In this document: in pieces, positions 1 to 5,279 of the stretch
How positions within the stretch are numbered: position 1 is the stretch's first letter
Layout: the number at the start of each line of letters is the position of its first letter
NCBI GenBank assembly: GCA_016292295.1
Contig: JADNEJ010000513.1
Coordinates: forward strand, 1 to 5,279
Direction: 5' to 3'
Length of the DNA: 5,279 nt
From: Candidatus Thiodictyon intracellulare
GTDB taxonomy: Bacteria; Pseudomonadota; Gammaproteobacteria; Chromatiales; Chromatiaceae
Made by a program: the position numbers and the translations under genes
The notes under the pieces: generated by a model
The model's database searches: none
What the model saw: the letters and a program-made list of their open reading frames with translations, nothing else
What the model was told of the DNA's origin: nothing

Positions 1-1
1 G

Positions 2-136
2 CTGCCGGTGCGCATAATCGAGTGGTTCGTCTCGCGTTGGTCGATCGAGGTCACCCTCGCGGAGGCCTTCTTGATCACAAATCCGCCCAAGGCCGGCCGG
101 CCCATGTGTGTTTTTGTGCGTAAGACTATGTTCTGA
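2..136 (+). pseudogene. C-terminal fragment of a DDE transposase (IS701/IS4-like), cut by a miniature element
   Basis: The plus-strand frame is open from the window edge to a TGA at 134-136. Its first 23 codons contain EWFVSRWSIEVTLAEA, which resembles the C-terminal block of IS701/IS4-type DDE transposases (W-x-VEVTF-x-E followed by HLG-x-ETQRQW); the glutamate in this block is normally catalytic. The block stops at 'AEA', exactly where the miniature element begins at about 71. The remaining codons (ITNPPKAG...) are translated element sequence. The usual continuation (HLG, ETQRQW, AIARTTP) is not found after the element, so the transposase end is missing and this is not a simple insertion into an otherwise whole gene. 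The N-terminal part lies outside the window. The family is recognised from one short motif, so the exact IS family is uncertain. Confidence 0.55.
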
Positions 137-186
137 AAGGAAGAGGCGACGTTGAGACTGAACAAGGTGGGCGGAATTATGATCAA
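71..186 (-). mobile_element. Miniature inverted-repeat element, copy 1 (116-bp core)
   Basis: The core starts ttgatcacaaatccgccca and ends with a sequence whose reverse complement is ttgatcataattccgccca, giving 19-bp terminal inverted repeats with 17 matches. It has no coding capacity for a transposase. The same sequence recurs in opposite orientation at 4476-4591 with exactly the same core length; by hand alignment about 96 of 116 positions agree. The first 14 bases and the stretch 156-190 match copy 2 without a mismatch, while the middle (about 100-155) is diverged, as expected for an element moved in trans by a transposase that recognises its ends. The right end is followed by ggcc, as in copy 2; the left end has ggccttc before the repeat. 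I could not find a target-site duplication around this copy, so its insertion site has probably been rearranged. The strand label is arbitrary. Confidence 0.8.
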
Positions 187-196
187 GGCCGTGTGA

Positions 197-414
197 GCCT
201 ATAAGCAGCATTATGTAGCAAACGCACACGGCTATTTATTCAGTGACTTGGCTACGGCTTTCCGATTCTGAGCTAGCCCCGGCAGCCGGGTTTCTCACAA
301 ATTTAGCAGATCCCGGCGCCCACCCGCCCGCATCGCACTGAGTTGCTGGCAGATTCTGCGTAACCAATTGATTCGATAACTATGTGCAATTGCTGTATAA
401 TGCCGCCTATAAGC
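197..414. repeat. Imperfect inverted repeat with arms of about 55-60 bp and a loop of about 100 bp
   Basis: Arm A (about 197-256) and the reverse complement of arm B (about 359-414) align over roughly 52 columns with about 38 matches and one 4-base gap. The best block pairs ataagcagcattatgtagca (201-220) with ataggcggcattatacagca on the opposite strand (391-410), 16 of 20 identical. A second matching block is ttggctacg (248-256) against ttggttacg. The arms may be long terminal inverted repeats of an old degenerate mobile element unrelated to the 116-bp family, or two copies of one repeat lying head to head. No open frame of note lies in the loop. Confidence 0.4.
278..295 (+). terminator. Possible weak intrinsic terminator (plus strand)
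   Basis: A 5-bp GC stem, cccgg-cag-ccggg (278-290), is followed by tttct. The stem is short and the T-tract poor. It lies downstream of the transposase remnant on the same strand. It may equally be a chance palindrome. Confidence 0.2.
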
Positions 415-489
415 CAAAATCCGGCAGTTGCTCACGCCAACGCGCCAAGCTCGCCAAGAAATACAATCCGGTAGATCCAGCATCCGGAT

Positions 490-502
490 CACCCGTCGGG
501 TG
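490..502. repeat. Small hairpin downstream of the transporter gene
   Basis: The sequence caccc-gtc-gggtg is a perfect 5-bp stem with a 3-base loop, and the flanks gat and aatc extend the pairing with one bulge. It lies about 77 bases beyond the transporter stop codon on that gene's strand. No T-tract follows, so it is not a standard intrinsic terminator; it could protect the 3' end of the transcript or mean nothing. Confidence 0.25.
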
Positions 503-579
503 AATCGCGCAACCCCGATAGCGTACTGAAAAACCTTTCCGAGTTCAGCGCCTTGACCTGAGAACGGCGCTTAGCGGCG

Positions 580-1467
580 CTAGTCCTCCGGGCTCAGGCT
601 CCGCGGGTCCTGATGAATGGTGATGTCCGCGCCGGGGAATTCGACCCGCAGGGCCGCCTTCACCTGGTCACAGATGCGGTGGGCGGCCAGCAGCGCCAGG
701 TAATCGTCGAGCTCCAGGTGCAGTTGCATCACCGGGACATGTCCGGAACGACGGGTGCGTAGTCCATGCACACCCAGAACCCCCGGGACAGCCGCGGCCA
801 CCGACTCGATCTTGGACCGATCGTCCACGGTTAGCTCCCGATCCATCAGCAGGTCCACCGCCTCGCGGGCGATCTGAACGGCGCTGTAGAGTATGAAGAT
901 GGCGATCCCCAACGCGAAGATGGGGTCCAGGCCAGGCCAGCCGAACATGGCGCAGACGAGCGCGATCAGGGTCGCCGAATTGGTGGCCAAATCCGTGGCG
1001 TAATGCAGCGCGTCGGCGCGGATCGCGGTCGATCCGGTCGCGCGGATGACGTGCCGCTGAAAGCTCAACAGGACTAGGGTCGCGGCCATGGCGAAGACCA
1101 TGATCGTCACCCCGACCCCCAGGTCTGCCAGGGGCTGGGGATTGATCAGCCGGTCGAGCGCCTCCAGGGCCAGGAACACGGCGGAACCGGCAATGAAGGC
1201 GGCCTGACCCAGGCCGGCGAGGGATTCGGCCTTGCCGTGCCCGAACCGGTGCTCGGCGTCCGCGGGCAGCAGTGACCAGCGCACCGCGAGCAGGTTGACC
1301 ACCGAGGCTCCCACGTCCATCAGTGAGTCCACCAGGCTCGCCAGGACACTGACCGAACCCGTGATCAGCCAGGCGGCCAGTTTGACCAGGATCAACAGGG
1401 TTGCAGTCGCCACCGAGGCATAGGTGGCGAGGCGCAACAGGCGTGCCTTGTCATGGGTCATGGTCAT
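580..1467 (-). CDS. fieF: Cation diffusion facilitator metal exporter, FieF/YiiP type
   Basis: This 295-residue protein should be an inner-membrane antiporter that exports divalent metals (Zn, Fe, possibly Cd) in exchange for protons and works as a homodimer. It matches E. coli FieF/YiiP along its whole length from memory of that sequence. Every known metal residue is visible: site A Asp47 and Asp51 (LVDSLMD) with His155 and Asp159 (ALHYATD); site B Asp70, His73 and His77 (PADAEHRFGHGKAES); and the cytoplasmic site C His234, His250, His285 and Asp287 (ending IHQDP). Hydrophobic segments fit six transmembrane helices in residues about 14-200, followed by the cytoplasmic domain to about 290. 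The chosen start is the first ATG; a second ATG lies two codons on, and no Shine-Dalgarno sequence precedes either. The gene begins 12 bp after the stop of the truncated cyanophycin synthetase, so it may now rely on transcription or translation from that region. It has no frameshift or internal stop, unlike its neighbours. The metal preferred cannot be told from sequence. Confidence 0.93.
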   Translation of the reverse strand: MTMTHDKARLLRLATYASVATATLLILVKLAAWLITGSVSVLASLVDSLMDVGASVVNLLAVRWSLLPADAEHRFGHGKAESLAGLGQAAFIAGSAVFLALEALDRLINPQPLADLGVGVTIMVFAMAATLVLLSFQRHVIRATGSTAIRADALHYATDLATNSATLIALVCAMFGWPGLDPIFALGIAIFILYSAVQIAREAVDLLMDRELTVDDRSKIESVAAAVPGVLGVHGLRTRRSGHVPVMQLHLELDDYLALLAAHRICDQVKAALRVEFPGADITIHQDPRSLSPED

Positions 1468-1479
1468 ACCGAATAGGTC

Positions 1480-2364
1480 TCAAGGGACGTCGGGGCCCTC
1501 CCGGCGGGCGGCGGCGAAGGCCTGCTCCACTTGCCCCGGCGTGCTCAGGTGGGCCGTCACGCCCCGGCCATGGTTGCCGTAGCGCGGCTTCACCACCACC
1601 GGCGCACCCAGCTCCTGGGCGAAGCGCCAGGCACCCTCCGCGCTCACCACCGGGCGCCCCTGCAGTACCGGCACCCCTGCGGCGGCCAACAGCATGCGCG
1701 TCAAGTCCTTGTCCTGGGCGATCGACTCGGCGATGGCGATGGCGATGACGCTGGTCCGGTCTGTCTCCGCGGTCCAGACCCGGCGTTGGCTCTGACCCCA
1801 GCCCAGTTGCAGCAGGTTCTCGGTACCCAGACGCCGCACCGGGATCCGCTGCGCGCGTGCGGCGGCGATGGCATGGGTACTGAGGCCCAGACGCACCTGG
1901 TGACAGAGCTCACGCAGCGGCTCCAATTCATCCGCCGGGTCTAAAGGGCGGTCATGAATGGCGGCGAGCAACAGGGTACGGGCGCTCTGCACCGCGGCGC
2001 AGCCCAGGACCTCCTCTTCGTACTCGATGGCGACCCGGTAGACCCCGTCCTCATCGGTCTCCCGGGCCCGGCCAAAGCTCACCGGGGTGCCGGCTAGGGT
2101 TTGCAGCTCTAGGGTGACGTGCTCCAGCCAGTGGGCCATGTAGGTGCCCCGCTCCAGGCGCTGGAAGAAACCCCCGCGCTCACCTGAGCTACCGTGGTGC
2201 TCGATCAGGGACGGCAGCCAGGACTTGAGACGGTCATTGAAGCCTGGGATCTCCTCCGAGGAACGATCCTTGATCTCCCCAAAGTCCAGCAACAGTTCAA
2301 TCACCGAGCGGTGCGTCCAGATGTTGGGACCGCGCAGGACCCGTAGGCGTCGGATATCGAGCAA
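1480..2364 (-). pseudogene. cphA: Cyanophycin synthetase, 3'-truncated (N domain plus first part of ATP-grasp)
   Basis: Complete cyanophycin synthetase is about 870-900 residues: an N-terminal domain, an ATP-grasp domain that adds aspartate, and a Mur-ligase-like domain that adds arginine. Here only 294 residues remain. The start MLDIRRLRVLRGPNIW and the helix HWLEHVTLELQ (about 78-88) mark the N domain. QLGWGQSQRR (about 186-195), the block IAQDKDLTR (215-223), and VVVKPRYGNHGRGV (256-269) mark the linker and the ATP-grasp nucleotide loop. The frame ends at RREGPDVP-stop, where relatives continue into VERFIPG and the catalytic half of ATP-grasp; none of the rest, including all of the Mur-ligase domain, is found downstream, and the transporter gene follows 12 bp later. 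A deletion joining cphA to the transporter region explains this. The start is TTG, supported by AAGGGGG (2370-2376) 5 bases upstream and by alignment with the paralogue's first residues. The frame itself is undamaged, so an N-domain protein may still be made, but it cannot make polymer. Confidence 0.85.
1729..1746 (-). repeat. In-frame hexanucleotide tandem repeat inside cphA
   Basis: Three perfect copies of ggcgat (plus strand) lie in tandem and read ATC-GCC three times in the gene, giving Ile-Ala-Ile-Ala-Ile-Ala. Relatives I remember have a single Ile-Ala here (TSAIAESIA), so the truncated gene seems to carry four extra residues just before the ATP-grasp domain. Replication slippage is the likely cause. 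The frame is kept. Confidence 0.6.
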
Positions 2365-2369
2365 TTAGA

Positions 2370-2376
2370 CCCCCTT
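2370..2376 (-). promoter_or_regulatory. Ribosome binding site for the TTG-started cphA fragment
   Basis: AAGGGGG on the minus strand lies 5 bases before a TTG codon. It decides the start, because no ATG or GTG lies at the conserved N terminus (LDIRRLRVLRGPN). Confidence 0.5.
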
Positions 2377-2679
2377 GCGCCGGCGCATGGCTCGGCTGGG
2401 CATGAACGATGGGCGCACGGTCCCACCGTGACCAAGGCGCCGCCTGTGACTCCTGCAGTAGCACAAGCGCCCCAGGAATTGGATTGTTCCAAAACAAATG
2501 CCGTCCGCCGGGGATGTTGTTTCGTAAATCTCAGGCATGGATCAGCGACGCGGGTTGCTCCGGGGACGCCGCGGCGCCCAGCGGCAGGTCATTCAACGGC
2601 AGTTCCCGGAACACCTGATCCGCGGCCAAGCGGGCGCGGACATAATCGACGGTCTCGTCGATCACGTCCGCCTGAACCC

Positions 2680-2693
2680 GGTCGCCGGTCGCC
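2680..2693 (-). repeat. 7-bp tandem duplication causing a frameshift
   Basis: ggtcgcc occurs twice in a row (2680-2686 and 2687-2693, plus strand). Removing one copy gives LAAGDRVQADVIDE in a single frame, joining the upstream segment (ITPLFAKGLAAG) to the C-terminal segment (VQADVIDETVDYVRARL). This is a textbook slippage duplication in a gene that is no longer under selection. Confidence 0.8.
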
Positions 2694-4463
2694 GGCCGCC
2701 AGCCCCTTGGCGAACAACGGCGTGATCTCCCCCGGCAGGCGCCCACGGGTGCAGTGGTCCTCGTAGAGGATGACGCGGTCGAAAGCCTGGCCCAGGATCT
2801 CCTACTGACGGATCAGGGCGACATCGCGCCGGTCTCCCGCAGCCGAATAGACCGCGAGGTGCCGCCGGTGGAGAAAGGACTCCAGGGCCGCGATCATCGC
2901 CAGCAGGGCCGAGGGGTTGTGACCATAGTCAAAGACCACAGTGGCGCCGTTGATGGAGAGCACGTTGGAGCACCAGGGACTCTTCTCCAGATCGGCACCA
3001 GAGGTCTCAAGTGCGGCATCGATGGTCTCCAGCGGCAGGCCCAGGGCCCACAGGGTCCCCGCGGCGGCCAGGCAATTCTCCACCGGGAAGCCAATCTGCC
3101 CACCATTGGTCAGCGGAATCCGGCGCAGCGACAACAGGACCCACTGCGCCTCGCCCGCCGCCAGGATCAGGTCCTGCCCCCGCACGAAGGCCGCTCGGGC
3201 GCCCTCGCGGCGCTGCCGCAGGATCACCGAGTGGTCGCTATCGCGCGCAAAAAACAGCGCTGAGCCCTTGCAGTGAGCGGCCATCCGCACGACCAGGGGG
3301 TCCTCGGCATTGAGCACGGCGGTCCTCTCGGGTGGCGACCCCGCACACCACCGCCTGCTTGACCTCGGCCAACTCCGCCACGGTATCGACCCACCCCAGC
3401 CCTAGGTAATCCCCCTCACCGATATTGGTGACCATCCCCACGTCACAGGCGTCGAAACCCAGTCCCTCGCGCAGGATACCGCCGCGCACCGTCTCCAGCA
3501 CCGCAGAGCCTCGACCTGGGGATTGAGCAGCACCAGGTTCGCGCTCTGGGGTCCGGCGCAATCGTCGGTATCGATGCGCCGGTCCGCGAGATAGATGCCG
3601 TCGGTGCAGGTCATACCGACGAAGCGTCCAGACACGCTGAGCCCATAGGCAATCAGCCGGGTGGCCGTGGTCTTACCGTTGGTGCTGGAGACGGCCACGA
3701 TAGGGGATGCGCCCGGTCTCGCCCGGCCGGTACAGGGTCTCCAGAAAGGCCGCGGCAATCGGACATGAGCGCACGCACTCCACATAGAGGTCCAGCGTCG
3801 GGGCTGCGATGACCTCACTGATCGGCCCGCCCTGGGACTCCAGAGGCTGGGTGATGTTCGTCGTCGCCAGGCGGACTTCCGCCGTCTTCAACCCCAGGAC
3901 CCGCACGGCGTCCAGGACCCGGGTGCGCACCTCCTCGTGGATCAGACCGCTCACGTCGGTGACCGTGGGGCCTGCGCCATTACCGCCCCGCCTCGGCTGC
4001 CAGTGCAGGGCGGCCAGGACGCGCCGCGCGGCGACCAGGACCCGATAGTGTGCGCCCGTGACCGGCGCCTCGGCGCAAGCCAGGCCGGCACAGGCCAGGA
4101 GCCCACTGAGCAAGCCGCGCTGCGCCGCCGCGTGCTCGGTCAGGGGTGTGTTGGGGGTCAGCGCAGTGTACAGGAGCCGCCGCTGCCGGGCCCCGTAGCC
4201 GAGCTGCAAGACACTCCCGGGGAGCCGTCGGGTGGGGATGCCGCGCGCCTGGGCCGCCCGCAGCAGATCTGCGTCGGGCCGGCCTCCAGGGCCAGGGCGC
4301 GCAGCCTCGGCACGGGGTTTGGGAGTTCGCCGTCGGTCGCGGCCAGCCCGGCGCGGACCAGGTCCAGGGCAGCCGTCGCGCAGGCCTGTGAGGGAGCGCC
4401 CTCGACGAACGAAAAGGCGAGCCGGTCAAGACCCGACTCCGAGGTCCGGCGCACCCGGGAGAA

Positions 4464-4472
4464 CCCCGGCCG
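4464..4472. repeat. Target-site duplication, left copy
   Basis: ccccggccg is identical to 4597-4605 and abuts the left end of the miniature element. An alternative boundary gives an 8-bp duplication (ccccggcc) with one more base given to the element end; the two cannot be told apart by eye. Confidence 0.75.
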
Positions 4473-4596
4473 GCCTTGATCATAATTCCGCCCACCTTGT
4501 TCAGTCCTTGCGTCGCTGTTCCATTGTATAACATGGTCTTGCGCGCTAAAACCCACATGGGAAGGCCGGCCTTGGGTGGATTTGTGATCAAGGCCA
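4473..4596 (-). mobile_element. Miniature inverted-repeat element, copy 2 (124 bp), inserted in the cyanophycin synthetase-like gene
   Basis: The element is bounded by 9-bp direct repeats. Its ends are inverted repeats: gccttgatcataattccgcc on the left against the reverse complement of the right end, ggccttgatcacaaatccac, once offset by one base. The 116-bp core (4476-4591) is the reverse complement of copy 1 with about 20 mismatches. It also carries an internal palindrome aaggccggcctt (4561-4572 region). It encodes no transposase, so it would be moved by an enzyme supplied elsewhere. It breaks the host gene in the N domain after codon 96: the read-through frame meets TGA at 4588-4590, just inside the element. 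The element plus one duplicate is 133 bp, not a multiple of three, so it also shifts the frame. Its higher integrity (visible duplication) compared with copy 1 suggests a later insertion. Confidence 0.88.
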
Positions 4597-4605
4597 CCCC
4601 GGCCG
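4597..4605. repeat. Target-site duplication, right copy
   Basis: ccccggccg repeats 4464-4472. On the gene strand it reads CGG-CCG-GGG (Arg-Pro-Gly), followed after excision by TTC-TCC-CGG (Phe-Ser-Arg), which matches FGR in the neighbouring cphA product. Confidence 0.75.
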
Positions 4606-5102
4606 CACCCCGCTCTGGGCGGACAGTTCCAGGATGGTGGCCAGGAACACCTGGGCCAGCCAGCGCTGATATCGCCGCTCATGCAGTAGATGGCCCGGAT
4701 CCGCGGGCGGCGGCCGCGGCAGGTTCAGGCCCGGCAACTGGGCGGTCAACTGGGCGCGCAGACGCCCGACAGATACCTGACACTCACCGGATGGGTGATC
4801 GGACAGATCGAACCAGACCTCGACCATCGGAAAATCGGCCCAAAGATTGGGGCCGAGCAATGCACGGACTCTGCGGATATCCACGGATCTAATCCGAACT
4901 CAATGGCAAACGGGCTATCTGGTCCGGGTTGCCGGCCGGCTATCGACTGGAGGTCGGCCGCCGTCTCATGGCCTGGGAGGCACCAAGGGTAGTGTCAGAG
5001 GCCGGACGCCCGCCGCGCGACCCATGGTCGACCCTCCATGGTCCACAACGGCGACAGGCAAAGGTCGAAGGGTGGGGAAGTCGGCGTGGGATATTATGCC
5101 AA

Positions 5103-5141
5103 GTGCCACATAAAGTCGAGATCTGTAGGGATCTGTGGCAC
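5103..5141. repeat. Interrupted palindrome, 8-bp arms
   Basis: gtgccaca (5103-5110) and tgtggcac (5134-5141) are perfect inverted repeats 23 bases apart. The spacer contains a direct repeat, gatctgt, twice. It could be a dimeric regulator site or a hairpin about 220-260 bp upstream of the pseudogene start. No function can be assigned. Confidence 0.35.
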
Positions 5142-5186
5142 GGCGAATCCGTTCTAGCAGCCTGTCGGACTTAGCGACCGGCGCCA

Positions 5187-5214
5187 CCGCCTGAGGCCTT
5201 TGGGCGGGCTTTTA
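5187..5214 (+). terminator. Possible intrinsic terminator (plus strand)
   Basis: The stem ccgcc (5187-5191) and ggcgg (5203-5207), with an 11-base loop, is followed by gctttta. The stem is only 5 bp and no plus-strand gene is recognised just before it, so this is weak. Confidence 0.2.
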
Positions 5215-5279
5215 TGGCAAAAAAGAGACGGTTTTCGGCTATAAACGCAGTTTTCCGCGGTGTTCCCCTGACTGCAGAC

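Larger units (their letters stand above)
190..579. other. Intergenic stretch without a convincing gene
   Basis: This stretch is visibly richer in A and T than the genes around it. It contains an imperfect inverted repeat (arms about 197-256 and 359-414) and hairpins at 278-290 and 490-502. A 65-codon minus-strand frame at 295-492 crosses it, but its product resembles nothing I know, is rich in Arg, Trp and Cys, and has no clear ribosome binding site; I do not call it a gene. It separates the transposase and element remnant on the left from the 3' end of the transporter gene on the right. Confidence 0.5.
2531..4884 (-). pseudogene. Cyanophycin synthetase-like paralogue, inactivated by a mobile element, four frameshifts, a stop codon and a 7-bp duplication
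   Basis: Joined across its lesions, this gene encodes about 737 residues related to cyanophycin synthetase. A GTG at 4882-4884 starts MDIRRVRALLGPNLW, matching the start of the neighbouring cphA product. The N domain spans residues about 1-185 and ends in QLGYGARQRR. A shortened ATP-grasp region follows (about 196-349: HYRVLV, GGPISEVIAAPTLDL). Then comes a Mur-ligase domain with P-loop SSTNGKTT (about 355-362), VLETVRGGILREGL, NIGEGDYLGLG and DYGHNPSAL (about 600). Lesions, reading the gene 5' to 3': element insertion at 4473-4596; one base missing at about 4280; one extra C in the run at 3703-3706; one base missing at about 3505; one extra base at about 3324; TAG at 2802-2804; 7-bp duplication at 2680-2693. 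Removing the insertion and correcting the indels gives exactly 738 codons. It precedes cphA on the same strand with a 166-bp gap, the arrangement of a former operon. It resembles the shorter partner synthetase found beside cphA in some proteobacteria, but I cannot confirm the subfamily. The start lacks a clear ribosome binding site. Confidence 0.85.
4885..5279. other. Upstream region of the cyanophycin synthetase-like pseudogene, no convincing gene
   Basis: This stretch should hold the promoter of the former cyanophycin operon (minus strand). A minus-strand frame of 73 codons (4966-5187, GTG start) has an N-terminal part that looks mildly protein-like (KSDRLLERIRRATDP), but the rest does not, and I recognise no family. 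No strong -35/-10 pair stands out near 4885; ggcataatat on the minus strand near 5085-5096 is the best -10-like string but has no good -35 partner. Two ccatggtc boxes (from 5022 and 5036) lie 14 bases apart. Confidence 0.4.

Noticed and set aside
71..190. Conserved short protein encoded through the miniature element (ITNPPKAG...KVGGIMIKA in both copies)
   Set aside because: The frame is stopped by TGA in copy 1. Similarity is concentrated at the ends, where the DNA itself is conserved as terminal repeats, and the middle shows amino-acid-changing and stop differences. This is not evidence of coding.
295..492. 65-codon minus-strand frame as a small gene
   Set aside because: The composition is unusual, there is no ribosome binding site, no family is recognised, and one arm of an inverted repeat lies inside it.
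547..580. Terminator just after the transporter stop codon
   Set aside because: The ggcgct motifs there are direct, not inverted, repeats, and no T-tract follows on the minus strand.
1531..1944. Plus-strand open frame of 137 codons opposite cphA
   Set aside because: It is antisense to a clearly recognised cyanophycin synthetase segment and its product is His/Arg/Gln-rich without family resemblance.
187..4475. Inversion of the whole segment between the two oppositely oriented element copies
   Set aside because: The flanks of copy 2 form a matched direct repeat and the host gene reads across them in order, so no inversion through copy 2 has occurred since it inserted.
3937..4479. Long plus-strand open frames over the pseudogene (also 2754-3263 and 4476-4892)
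   Set aside because: They are antisense shadows in GC-rich sequence, with low-complexity Arg/Pro/Gly-rich products and no recognisable motif, and the minus strand has clear homology.
5084..5112. Sigma-54 promoter suggested by tggcac followed by ttggca on the minus strand
   Set aside because: The required GC of the -12 element is not at the right spacing from the -24 element.
4966..5187. 73-codon minus-strand frame with a GTG start as a possible toxin-like small gene
   Set aside because: Only the first 15 or so residues look protein-like, the codon use is not distinctive, and the tail is Pro-rich shadow-like sequence.
1..5279. CRISPR array, tRNA or rRNA genes, riboswitch, replication origin
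   Set aside because: No regularly spaced repeats, cloverleaf with a CCA end, conserved rRNA blocks or DnaA-box clusters were seen on either strand.

Overview
The window is GC-rich (except about 190-540) and looks like an accessory or decaying stretch of a proteobacterial chromosome. A gammaproteobacterium, possibly a purple sulphur bacterium, would fit: the metal transporter resembles E. coli FieF along its whole length, and paired cyanophycin-synthetase genes occur in several proteobacteria. This placement is an inference and is weak. All recognisable genes except a transposase scrap lie on the minus strand, so they read from right to left.

Layout. Positions 2-136 hold the end of a DDE transposase that runs into a 116-bp miniature element (copy 1, 71-186). 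Positions 190-579 hold no convincing gene, only an imperfect long inverted repeat and two small hairpins. Positions 580-1467 (minus) are an intact cation diffusion facilitator of the FieF/YiiP type with every known metal-site residue present. Positions 1480-2364 (minus) are the first third of a cyanophycin synthetase (cphA), cut off inside its ATP-grasp domain 12 bp before the transporter start. Positions 2531-4884 (minus) are a second, paralogous cyanophycin-synthetase-like gene, now a pseudogene. It carries a 124-bp miniature element (copy 2), four single-base frameshifts, one nonsense codon and a 7-bp tandem duplication. Positions 4885-5279 hold the upstream region of that pseudogene, with a small palindrome and a possible weak terminator.

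How the parts fit together. The two cyanophycin genes stand in the order cphA-like then cphA, which suggests a former two-gene operon for making the nitrogen reserve polymer cyanophycin (multi-L-arginyl-poly-L-aspartate). Both are broken here: the first by many small lesions and a transposable element, the second by loss of its 3' two thirds. The transporter next to them is undamaged, so the decay is specific to the cyanophycin locus and is unlikely to be general sequencing error.

The clearest result is the miniature element in the pseudogene. It is flanked by a 9-bp direct repeat (4464-4472 and 4597-4605). Removing the element plus one repeat copy restores the reading frame exactly (R-P-G-F). 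A diverged relative of the same length, about 83% identical by hand count, lies at 71-186 in opposite orientation. I found no previously undescribed functional system here; the interest lies in the element family and the record of gene decay.
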